A DNA stretch of 64,000 nucleotides, from positions 620,001 through 684,000 of the forward strand of contig NZ_JAPWIJ010000001.1 of the NCBI RefSeq assembly GCF_027270735.1. The letters run 5' to 3'. The DNA comes from Rhodococcus ruber. Lineage in GTDB: Bacteria; Actinomycetota; Actinomycetes; Mycobacteriales; Mycobacteriaceae. The position numbers and the translations under genes were made by a program. Shown in pieces: positions 1 to 7,499 of this stretch. Position 1 is the stretch's first letter; each line of letters opens with the position of its first letter. A model generated the notes under the pieces. It saw nothing but the letters and a program-made list of their open reading frames with translations, did not search any database and was not told where the DNA came from.

Positions 1-874
1 GACCGAAGAACGACTCGTAGCGGTTGTAGACGATCTTGACGGGCTTACCTGTGTGCATGGCGAGCATCGCGGCGTGGATCTGCATCGAGAGGTCCTCGCG
101 GCCACCGAATGCGCCGCCGACGCCGGCGAGCGTCATCCGAATCTTCTCTTCGGGCAGGCCGAGGCACGGGCCGATCTGTGCGAGGTCGTTGTGCATCCAC
201 TGCGTTGCGACATACAGGTCGATTCCGCCGTCCTCGGCGGGTACGGCCAGTCCGGATTCCGGGCCGAGAAATGCCTGGTCCTGGATCCCGACGGCGAAGT
301 CGCTGCTGACGATGACGTCCGCGGCCGCCCGAGCGGCGGCGACGTTGCCGACGCGGACCGGCTGATGCCGCGCCACTCCGCCGCGTTCCTGCACCTTCGG
401 GTAGTCCGGATCCAGAGCTGCGCGACGGGCATCGGTGAGGGGCTCGAGCACGTCGTAGACCACGACGATCTTTTCCATTGCGCGCCGCGCGGTCTCGGGG
501 TGGTCGGCCGCGATCAGCGCTATCGGTTCACCCTCGTGCCGCACCTCGTCGAAGGCCAACACCGGCTGGTCCCACGTGTGGTCGAGCCCGAAGCACTTAC
601 GTCCCGGAACGTCCTCGTGCGTGAGGACAGCTTCGACACCGGGCGTTGCCAGCGCCTTCGAGATGTCGACGGAGACGATCCTCGCACGGGGATGCGGGCT
701 GCGAAGCGTTGCACCCCAGAGCATGCCGTCGATGAACAGATCCGAGGAATATGCGAACTCGCCCTTGACCTTCAGTGTGCCGTCCGGCCGCAGCGGGCTG
801 TCGCCGACGCGGCCGCGTCCCGGTGCGGGGATATCGGCGGGAGCTTGCCTGGGTGTAGTGGTCGGGGCGCTCAC
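1..874 (-). CDS. Xanthine dehydrogenase, molybdenum-binding subunit (C-terminus cut by window edge)
   Basis: Large subunit of a xanthine dehydrogenase/CoxL-family hydroxylase, which oxidises hypoxanthine or xanthine (or a related purine) at the molybdopterin centre. About 291 residues are present; the family usually has 750-800, so most of the protein lies beyond base 1. The start is GTG at 874-872, which overlaps the deaminase stop as GTGA and implies translational coupling. The N-terminal hammerhead domain is visible (VKGEFAYSSDLF near residue 35), and the signature GGAFGGREDLSMQ lies near residue 252. It is the last visible gene of the leftward purine operon. Family call is firm; the exact substrate is inferred from context. 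Confidence 0.93.
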   Translation of the reverse strand, partial: MSAPTTTPRQAPADIPAPGRGRVGDSPLRPDGTLKVKGEFAYSSDLFIDGMLWGATLRSPHPRARIVSVDISKALATPGVEAVLTHEDVPGRKCFGLDHTWDQPVLAFDEVRHEGEPIALIAADHPETARRAMEKIVVVYDVLEPLTDARRAALDPDYPKVQERGGVARHQPVRVGNVAAARAAADVIVSSDFAVGIQDQAFLGPESGLAVPAEDGGIDLYVATQWMHNDLAQIGPCLGLPEEKIRMTLAGVGGAFGGREDLSMQIHAAMLAMHTGKPVKIVYNRYESFFG

Positions 875-2223
875 AGCACGTCCTCCGCGAGTTTCATCAG
901 GCGACGGTGCGCATCGGCTCCGGCGCGGCCTATTTCGTCCTGCGGTGCGCTGGTCAAGACATCGTTCTCGACGATCGTTCGACCGCCCACCATCAAGCGA
1001 GCCAGCGGAGGTGTCTGCCCGTAGGCGAACGCGACGACAGGGTCGTCCACGGCCGAGTAGAAACCGTCGGTGCGCCAGATCGCGATGTCGGCCAGCTTGC
1101 CGACCTCGAGCGAACCGATCTCGCTCTGACGTCCCAGTACCGTTGCACCGCCGAGGGTTCCGATCTCGAGTGCCTGACGCGCGGTCAGTGCTGTCGGACC
1201 GTACTTGGCGCGCTGCATGTACATCGCCTGGCGGACCTCGCCGGCAAGCGGCACCATCTCAGCCGAGGCGGAACCGTCGACACCGAGGCCGACGGGTGCG
1301 CCGGCCGCGAGTAGGTCGGAGATTCGGGCGATGCCTGCGCCCAGACGTGCATTGGAACTCGGGCAATGGGCAGTGCCGGTGCCGGTGGCCGCCATTTTCG
1401 CGATGTCGGAGTCGTGCAGGTGTACCGCGTGGGCGAACCACACGTCGTCACCGAGCCAGCCGACTTGCTCCATGTACTCGACCGGGGTGCAGTTCATCTG
1501 AGCGAGGCAGTGCTCTTCCTCGTCCAGCGTCTCGGCCAGATGGGTATGCAGCCGAACGCCTTTGGCGCGAGCAAGCGCGGCGGACTCCACGAGCAGCTCT
1601 TTACTGATGGAGAAGGGCGAGCAGGGTGCGACCGCGATGCGGAGCATGGAACCGAAGGAGGCGTCGTGATAAGTGTCGATGGCCTCGGCGGTGGCGGTGA
1701 GGATGTCGTCGAGCGACTCCACCACCTCGTCCGGCGGCAGACCGCCGTCTGACACACCCCGGTCCATCGAGCCGCGGCACGGTTGGAATCGGACGCCGAT
1801 GCGCTGTGCCGCGTCGATCTCTGCGGCGAACAGGTCGCCTCGGCCCTTGGGGAAGATGTAGTGGTGATCGGTGCTCGTGGTGCACCCCGATTTCGCCAGC
1901 CATCCCAGCCCGGCTGCGGCAGCACCGCCGACGACCTCGGCGTCCATCTTGGACCACGGCTTGTACAGTGCAACAAGCCATTCGAACAGGGTGTTGTCCT
2001 TGGCAAGACCTTGAGAGGCCCACTGGTAGAGGTGGTGGTGAGTGTTCACCAGGCCGGGGGTGACGAGGCAGCCGGACGCATCGATCGTCTCGGCCCCGGG
2101 GATGATCGGTGCCGGGCCCGATCCGATGGCGCTGATCGTGGTGCCCTCGACGACGAGGTACCCGTTCGGGATTTCGTCGCCGACGATCGGGGCGATGTAC
2201 GCACCCGAGATGACGGTGGTCAT
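871..2223 (-). CDS. 8-oxoguanine deaminase-like amidohydrolase
   Basis: A 450-residue member of the cytosine deaminase/atrazine chlorohydrolase amidohydrolase branch, best matching 8-oxoguanine deaminase, which converts 8-oxoguanine to urate and ammonia. Metal ligands are visible: the HHH run at 62-64 (THHHLYQ), HTH at 226-228 with Glu231, His265 in FAHAVH and Asp316 in GVDGSAS. Length is normal for the family. The ATG at 2223 overlaps the stop of the 2Fe-2S gene (ATGA), so the longer upstream reading frame is rejected. Placement inside a xanthine dehydrogenase operon supports a purine substrate over a triazine. Substrate remains an inference. Confidence 0.85.
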   Translation of the reverse strand: MTTVISGAYIAPIVGDEIPNGYLVVEGTTISAIGSGPAPIIPGAETIDASGCLVTPGLVNTHHHLYQWASQGLAKDNTLFEWLVALYKPWSKMDAEVVGGAAAAGLGWLAKSGCTTSTDHHYIFPKGRGDLFAAEIDAAQRIGVRFQPCRGSMDRGVSDGGLPPDEVVESLDDILTATAEAIDTYHDASFGSMLRIAVAPCSPFSISKELLVESAALARAKGVRLHTHLAETLDEEEHCLAQMNCTPVEYMEQVGWLGDDVWFAHAVHLHDSDIAKMAATGTGTAHCPSSNARLGAGIARISDLLAAGAPVGLGVDGSASAEMVPLAGEVRQAMYMQRAKYGPTALTARQALEIGTLGGATVLGRQSEIGSLEVGKLADIAIWRTDGFYSAVDDPVVAFAYGQTPPLARLMVGGRTIVENDVLTSAPQDEIGRAGADAHRRLMKLAEDVL

Positions 2224-2693
2224 TTGGCTTCGGCCTTTCGGGTTGCTGCGAGCCGCACGGCGTCCAGGATCTTCTCGTATCCGGTACAGCGGCAGAGGTT
2301 TCCGGCGAGAGACTCGCGAATCTCGACGTCCGACGGATTCGGAACGCGCTCGATGAGATCGTGCGCCTGGACCACGAGTCCGGGGGTGCAGAACCCGCAC
2401 TGGACGGCTCCGCACTCGACGAAGGCCTCCTGCATCGGGTCGAGCTTGTCGCCGTCGGCGAGGCCTTCGACGGTACGAATCTCACGGCCCTCGACCTGTC
2501 CGGCGGCCACCAGGCAGGCGCAGGCCGGGATACCGTCGAGATAGACCGTGCACGACCCGCATTCGCCTTGCTCGCACGCGTTCTTGGATCCGGGAAGCCC
2601 CAAACGCTCGCGCAGCAGGTACAGCAGACTCTCGCCCTCCCAGACGTCGTCGGCTTCCATGTCTTTTCCGTTGATGGTGCAGTTGACTCGCAT
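2220..2693 (-). CDS. Xanthine dehydrogenase, 2Fe-2S subunit
   Basis: Small iron-sulfur subunit (157 residues) that passes electrons from the molybdenum centre to FAD. The plant-type cluster ligands are Cys40, Cys45, Cys48 and Cys60 (CEQGECGSC and following). The second, C-terminal cluster ligands are Cys99, Cys102, Cys134 and Cys136 (CGFC and CRC). Length equals the usual CoxS/XdhC size. The start ATG at 2693 lies 2 bases past the FAD-subunit stop; the downstream deaminase overlaps by 4 bases. Together these imply one polycistronic message reading leftward from about 3.6 kb. Confidence 0.95.
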   Translation of the reverse strand: MRVNCTINGKDMEADDVWEGESLLYLLRERLGLPGSKNACEQGECGSCTVYLDGIPACACLVAAGQVEGREIRTVEGLADGDKLDPMQEAFVECGAVQCGFCTPGLVVQAHDLIERVPNPSDVEIRESLAGNLCRCTGYEKILDAVRLAATRKAEAK

Positions 2694-2695
2694 GT

Positions 2696-3562
2696 TCAGG
2701 CCACCTTCCGTGCGGCTGTGAGGTCTCGCCATGCCCAACCCAGCGTGCGCCGGGCCATCACGGAGAGGGCGTGCTTGCGGTAATCGGCAGTGCCTCGTAC
2801 GTCGTCGATGGGACTTGCTGCCGCACTGACCAATCGGCCGAATTCCTCGGACACCCGCGGATCGAGGGCACCGTCCCAGTCGAGTTCGGCCGCGAGGTAG
2901 TTCTCGGCATCGTAAGCCCGACGCGGCGTGGGCGCAGCGGAGCCGAGACCGGTGCCGACGCGACCCTCCTGCGGGAACAGCGCGATGGAGAACGAGCACA
3001 CGGCGATGACCATCGCGTTGCGAGTGCCGATCTTGGAGAAGTACTGAGGTCCCGCCGCCGGCACGACGTGGAACGCACGGATCAGTTCGTCGGGCTCGCA
3101 GCAATTGCGCTTGACACCGAGGTAGAACTCGGTGGCGGGGATCATCCGCACGCCGCGTGCGGCCGATTCCACTTCCACGATCGCGCCTGCAGCGAGCAAG
3201 GGCGCGTGCAGGTCACCGGCGGGGGATGCGCCGCCGAGGTTGCCGCCGACGGTGCCGCGATTGCGGATCTGCGGGGAACCGACGGTGCGGGACGCCTGTG
3301 AGATGCCGGGAAGCCTGTCGCCGAGCTCGGCGATGATGCGCACGTACGGCACGCCGGCTCCTACCCGGAGCGTTCCGTCGGGTAGCTGCTGCCATTCGGT
3401 GAGTTCGCTGATGGGGTTCAGATCCAGCAATCCTCCCGGCCGGTGCAGGTCGAAATTCATCTCGACCATGACGTCGGTGCCGCCCTGAATGGGCACCACG
3501 TCGACATCGTCGGCTTTTGCTGCCAACGCGTCGCTCCAGGTCTGTGGTCGCAGGAAATCCAT
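2696..3562 (-). CDS. Xanthine dehydrogenase, FAD-binding subunit
   Basis: A 288-residue CoxM/XdhB-type medium subunit that binds FAD and reduces the electron acceptor. The N-terminal PCMH fold carries the GGTD flavin-binding motif near residue 27, with a glycine-rich stretch (TVGGNLGGASPAGD) near residue 100. The start ATG at 3562 fits homologues that begin MDFLRP; the long upstream extension overlaps the divergent PucR gene and is rejected. It is the first gene of the operon FAD - 2Fe-2S - deaminase - Mo subunit, which is divergent from the pucR-like gene and so probably under its control. Confidence 0.93.
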   Translation of the reverse strand: MDFLRPQTWSDALAAKADDVDVVPIQGGTDVMVEMNFDLHRPGGLLDLNPISELTEWQQLPDGTLRVGAGVPYVRIIAELGDRLPGISQASRTVGSPQIRNRGTVGGNLGGASPAGDLHAPLLAAGAIVEVESAARGVRMIPATEFYLGVKRNCCEPDELIRAFHVVPAAGPQYFSKIGTRNAMVIAVCSFSIALFPQEGRVGTGLGSAAPTPRRAYDAENYLAAELDWDGALDPRVSEEFGRLVSAAASPIDDVRGTADYRKHALSVMARRTLGWAWRDLTAARKVA

Positions 3563-3667
3563 ATTCGGTGCTCCGCTCGCTGTCCATATTTCGTGTTCAC
3601 CCAGTACAGCCGCCGGGTGCGATGCGAACGAGAGACAGGAACGACGAAGTATGACGCCGATCACAGT

Positions 3668-3688
3668 GTAGGTTTTGGAGGATCCTAC
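3668..3688. promoter_or_regulatory. Inverted repeat in pucR/xdh divergent intergenic region
   Basis: GTAGG and CCTAC arms separated by 11 bases lie 22 bases before the PucR start and 106 bases before the xdh operon start. It is a plausible operator for PucR or another regulator, but the arms are only five bases long, so chance is not excluded. Confidence 0.3.
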
Positions 3689-3709
3689 GAAGAGGAGGTC
3701 GATGACACC

Positions 3710-5215
3710 GTGAGATTGCGTGATCTGATCGATCTCCCCGATCTGCAACTGCAGCCGATCGTGACTCCCGAGCATTTCGACCCGACGATCAGGTGGGTCG
3801 TCACCACCGACATGCTCGATCCGAGCCGCTACCTCAGCGGCGGCGAACTGGTGTTGACCGGTTTGATGTGGCGGGCAGGCCCGGAGGATTCGAGAACCTT
3901 CGTCCGGGCGGTGTCCAAGGCCGGAATCGCGGCGCTGGCGGCATCCGACGGCGGTGTCGTGCCGGACGACCTGATCGAAGCCTGTCGCGAGCACGGTCTG
4001 CCGCTGTTTCGGGTGCCGGCCGACATCGCCTTCGCCACGGTCACCGAAAGTGTCGTCCGGCAGCTCTCGACGGCGCGAGCATCGGATCTGAGCCTGGTGC
4101 TGGACCGGCATCGACGCCTGGTGGCGAGCGCCGGACCCGGCGGCGGCCTGGGGCCGCTGCTGGAGATGGTGAGTTCCGATCTGGGTATGAAGTGCTGGGT
4201 CGTCACCTCGTCGGGACGCGTTCTCGCCGGGTCCGAGAACCCGCCCGACACTGCGGCCGTCGCCCGGGAGTTCATGACCTCGGTGCGTCTGCCCCGGTAT
4301 TGCCGTACGCAGCGGGTGTCGATCTTTCCGGTCGACGGGGAGGCCACTCCGCGCGTCGTGGACTGGTTCGTCGCCTTCGAAAGCGATTGGCAGACATGGG
4401 ATGTACCGAGGACTTCACTGGCCGGGCAGCTGGCGTCGATCGTCGCCGTCGAACGCGGGCGCGTCGACGAACGCGTGTCGGGATCGGGCATCCTGGCTCA
4501 GGAATTCGTCCGCTCCATCGTCGGCGGCGCGACGCCGGCCGACATTCTGGCGCAGATGCACGTCATCGGTCTCGATACCGAAACACGTTATGCCGCAATC
4601 GTTGCCGCTACCTCCGGAGAGACGTTACGACTCGGTGAGCTGCGGCCATTGCTGCGAGAATTGTTGGCCCCTCTCGACATCACGTTGGGAGTCGTCGAGA
4701 ACGAGGCCATCGCTCTGGTGGAGGCGCGCACCGACAAGACCGTGTCCGTCCGGAGTGCCGTCCAGTCCGTGACCCCGGGATTGATCGGCAGCGGCACCAC
4801 CATTGGGGTCAGTGCTCCCACCGCGGCCGCCGACATCAGAAGCGCAATCGAGGAAGCCTGCTACGCCCGCAGGCTCGCCGAGGGGCGGGGCGCGGACTGC
4901 AGTGTTGTCGGACACGACGAATTAGCTACGCTGACAATACTTCTGGCCAACGTTCCCGACGACGTCCGCCGGATGTTCACCTCGAGGCTTCTCGATCCTC
5001 TGACGGAGTACGACGATCAGCACAACAGCGATCTCATCGCCACGCTGTCGGTCTACCTCGACACCAACGGTGCGTGGACCCGATGCGCCGAGCAATTGCA
5101 CATGCACGTCAATTCTGTGCGGTACCGAATGCAGCGCATCGAGGAACTCACCGGCCGTGACCTGTCGCGGCTGGAGGACAGAATCGAGTTCTACTTGGCT
5201 CTTCGGCTGAGGTGA
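3710..5215 (+). CDS. PucR-family transcriptional regulator
   Basis: A 501-residue regulator with the PucR layout: an N-terminal purine-catabolism sensing domain (about 1-125), a central GGDEF-like region, and a C-terminal HTH_30 DNA-binding domain ending NSVRYRMQRIEELTGRDLS. The start is GTG at 3710, served by AGGAGG at 3693-3698; no ATG is available in frame at this point. It is divergent from the xanthine dehydrogenase/8-oxoguanine deaminase operon with a 147-base shared promoter region, so control of purine catabolism is the natural inference. Activator or repressor action and the ligand cannot be read from the sequence. Confidence 0.92.
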   Translation: MRLRDLIDLPDLQLQPIVTPEHFDPTIRWVVTTDMLDPSRYLSGGELVLTGLMWRAGPEDSRTFVRAVSKAGIAALAASDGGVVPDDLIEACREHGLPLFRVPADIAFATVTESVVRQLSTARASDLSLVLDRHRRLVASAGPGGGLGPLLEMVSSDLGMKCWVVTSSGRVLAGSENPPDTAAVAREFMTSVRLPRYCRTQRVSIFPVDGEATPRVVDWFVAFESDWQTWDVPRTSLAGQLASIVAVERGRVDERVSGSGILAQEFVRSIVGGATPADILAQMHVIGLDTETRYAAIVAATSGETLRLGELRPLLRELLAPLDITLGVVENEAIALVEARTDKTVSVRSAVQSVTPGLIGSGTTIGVSAPTAAADIRSAIEEACYARRLAEGRGADCSVVGHDELATLTILLANVPDDVRRMFTSRLLDPLTEYDDQHNSDLIATLSVYLDTNGAWTRCAEQLHMHVNSVRYRMQRIEELTGRDLSRLEDRIEFYLALRLR

Positions 5216-5239
5216 CGCATCCCGGTCTACCCTGGAGGC

Positions 5240-5536
5240 ATGCCCCTCATCGCAACACTGGATTTCACGTTCAAGCCCGAATCTCTTGCCGAGGCGCGTG
5301 CGTTGCTGCGCACGGTGCTTGCCGATACCCGTGCGTTCGAGGGCTGCCTCGGCGTCGAGGTGTGGGTGGACGACGAGAACGAGGCGCATGTCGTCGCCTA
5401 CGAAACGTGGGAGTCGGCCGAGGCCGATGCGAAGTACCGCGAGTTCCGCGCCGGCCCGGGCAAGATCACCGAGATGCCGCCGCTCCTGGCTGCCGCGCCT
5501 GTACTGACGAAGTTCTCCGTGGATTCGTCGATCTGA
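5240..5536 (+). CDS. Antibiotic-biosynthesis-monooxygenase (ABM) fold protein
   Basis: A 98-residue protein of the dimeric alpha-beta-barrel ABM superfamily (YgiN/quinol monooxygenase-like). The family pattern is seen in the strand ATLDFTFKP, the helix spanning about 15-30, the EVWVDDENEAHVV strand pair and the YETWES motif. A ribosome-binding GGAGG lies 6 bases before the ATG, 24 bases past pucR, so it may be read through from it. Members of this family range from monooxygenases to heme-degrading or scaffold proteins, so the specific reaction is not assigned. Confidence 0.8.
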   Translation: MPLIATLDFTFKPESLAEARALLRTVLADTRAFEGCLGVEVWVDDENEAHVVAYETWESAEADAKYREFRAGPGKITEMPPLLAAAPVLTKFSVDSSI

Positions 5537-5537
5537 G

Positions 5538-5561
5538 TGCACTGCGCGGTGGCGCAGCGCA
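5538..5561. terminator. Possible bidirectional terminator hairpin
   Basis: CTGCGC and GCGCAG arms with a GGTG loop, extended by TGC/GCA after a one-base bulge, lie between two convergent genes that end at 5536 and 5565. There is no T-run on either side, so it may be a weak or non-canonical terminator. Confidence 0.4.
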
Positions 5562-5564
5562 ACG

Positions 5565-7436
5565 TCACTCGATGATGTTCGCCAACGGAAGTGGTCGCCC
5601 GGTGAGGAAGCCCTGCACCATATCAGCTCTGAGCTCGACCGCAACCTGCAGTTCCGCCTCCGTCTCGACGCCCTCCATGATGACGGTCGAGCCGATCTCG
5701 TGTGCAAATCCGATCACCGATGCGGCAGCGGCCCGTCGGACCGTGTCGGTGTCGATTCCGTGCACCAATGCGTAGTCGACCTTGAGGGTGTCGGGCCGCA
5801 GTTCGACCACCTGGCGAAGCCCGGCGAAGCCGGCACCGACGTCGTCGACGGAGATCGAGATGCCCGCTACGCGCAAGGATTCGATGGTTCGAGCGACCGC
5901 GCGGTAGTCGTCGACCCGCTCGTGTTCGGTGATCTCGATGTGGAACGCTCGTTCTTTCTGGAACGGCCGTAGCTTGGCAGCCAAGTCGATGGAACGAATG
6001 GTGTCGGCAGATGCGTTGAGGGAGATGAAGATTCCGCGGGGCAGAGACTCGGCGGCAACGAGGGCACGTTCGATGGCCGCGACTTCGAGGAGCGGCCCGA
6101 TTCCGGCGTTGGTCGCGTCGCGAAACCACATCGTCGGCGAGCCGTAGCCGAACGGGAAGCGCGAGAGCGCCTCGTAGCCGACGACGGTAGTGGTGACGGT
6201 GTCGCAGATGGCTTGAAACACCACGTCCGGCCCACCTCGCGAGATCAGACCTTCGATGCGTGTGCGAATGTCGGCACGCGTTCCGGTGCTGCTGCCGCGC
6301 GCGCTGCCGTCGTCCTCGGCCAACCGAGACTTGTTGCGATACATCTCGACGTCGGCCAGTGCGATCAGCTTGCGCACCACCGCCGGGGTGACGGGTTCGC
6401 TCCCGAGAGATTCCACAGCAGATCCGAGGCTGGTGGTGAACGGCGGCCCGGAGAACGTCTCGTCGAGACCGCTCCGGATCTTGTCGACAGTCGATTCGAT
6501 GTCGCCGGGAGAACCGACGTGCACAACCACGAACTCGTCTCCGCTCAGGCGCGAGATCACCGACGTCCGCGGGACCGCGGCGGTGAGTCGCGTTGCGACC
6601 TCGATCAACACGGCGTCGCCGGTCGGATGACCGAACCGGTCGTTGATCTCCTTGAACCGGTCGATGTCGAGAACAGTGACACCGACGGTTCGATCGGATG
6701 CATCGTCGGCGTACGCGATACCGACGCCGTCGATCGCTTCGAGTAACCCACGCCGATTGAACAGTCCCGTCAACGAATCGGTGACTGCACCCGACGCCCG
6801 GGAACGCAGATACCGAATGTAGGCCCGCATCATCAGTGGGGTGAGGTACAACGTGACGACGGTGACCGCGGTCGCGGCCACCAGCCACGGGTTCGTTCCC
6901 TGATTCACCGCGAGGACGGCCAGAGTGAGCACCGTCGCCATCGAGACGACGAGGTGAGCCCACATCACTCGATACGAGCTGGCTATGACGGTGAAGACCG
7001 CCACGATGGTGAACATCATGCACCCGGTCAGCGGGACGAGGTGGTTCGTACTGCTGAACAGCGTGGCTACGACGCCGATGTCTGCGTACAGAACGAAGGC
7101 GTTGGCCACGCGCGGTGATGGCCACGGCCCCAGGAACCAGGCGATCGCCACCGGAATCGTCGTCAACGAGCCGATGAAGACGTAGACGTCCAAGCCCTCG
7201 TAGTGGATGCCGGTGGCGGACATCAGGACGCCGGACACTCCGAACAGGAGCGTGACGAGCCCGATGAAGTAACGCACCCATCGCTCACGTGCGGTGTTCG
7301 CGAAGTAGGTGTAGTCGTCCTCGAGGCTGTCGAGGGGGGTACCGATCCCAGGTCTGTACCGCGTACGGCCCTGGGCCGTCACCACAGTCCCCGGTTTGGA
7401 AATGGGCTTACCTCTCCTGGGCAGATCCCCGGCCAT
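5565..7436 (-). CDS. Membrane GGDEF-EAL cyclic-di-GMP signalling protein
   Basis: About 623 residues. Six hydrophobic segments form an N-terminal membrane region (roughly 45-210), followed by a GGDEF domain with SGDEF at the active site and an EAL domain at the C-terminus. EAL catalytic residues look intact: EALSR, the Asn in SLNAS, EITE, the DD in DDVGAG, LKVD, EGVE and QGFLTG. Phosphodiesterase activity is therefore likely; SGDEF cyclases can also be active, but no RxxD inhibitory site is seen. The start is uncertain: ATG at 7436 is preferred over TTG at 7451, although neither has a clear ribosome-binding site and AGGAGAGG sits just inside the frame. Confidence 0.9.
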   Translation of the reverse strand: MAGDLPRRGKPISKPGTVVTAQGRTRYRPGIGTPLDSLEDDYTYFANTARERWVRYFIGLVTLLFGVSGVLMSATGIHYEGLDVYVFIGSLTTIPVAIAWFLGPWPSPRVANAFVLYADIGVVATLFSSTNHLVPLTGCMMFTIVAVFTVIASSYRVMWAHLVVSMATVLTLAVLAVNQGTNPWLVAATAVTVVTLYLTPLMMRAYIRYLRSRASGAVTDSLTGLFNRRGLLEAIDGVGIAYADDASDRTVGVTVLDIDRFKEINDRFGHPTGDAVLIEVATRLTAAVPRTSVISRLSGDEFVVVHVGSPGDIESTVDKIRSGLDETFSGPPFTTSLGSAVESLGSEPVTPAVVRKLIALADVEMYRNKSRLAEDDGSARGSSTGTRADIRTRIEGLISRGGPDVVFQAICDTVTTTVVGYEALSRFPFGYGSPTMWFRDATNAGIGPLLEVAAIERALVAAESLPRGIFISLNASADTIRSIDLAAKLRPFQKERAFHIEITEHERVDDYRAVARTIESLRVAGISISVDDVGAGFAGLRQVVELRPDTLKVDYALVHGIDTDTVRRAAAASVIGFAHEIGSTVIMEGVETEAELQVAVELRADMVQGFLTGRPLPLANIIE

Positions 7437-7499
7437 CACGAACGCTACCAACGCTACCTGTGGCTGGGTCGAAATCGGGCCTACCTGCCTGCCCGTGGG

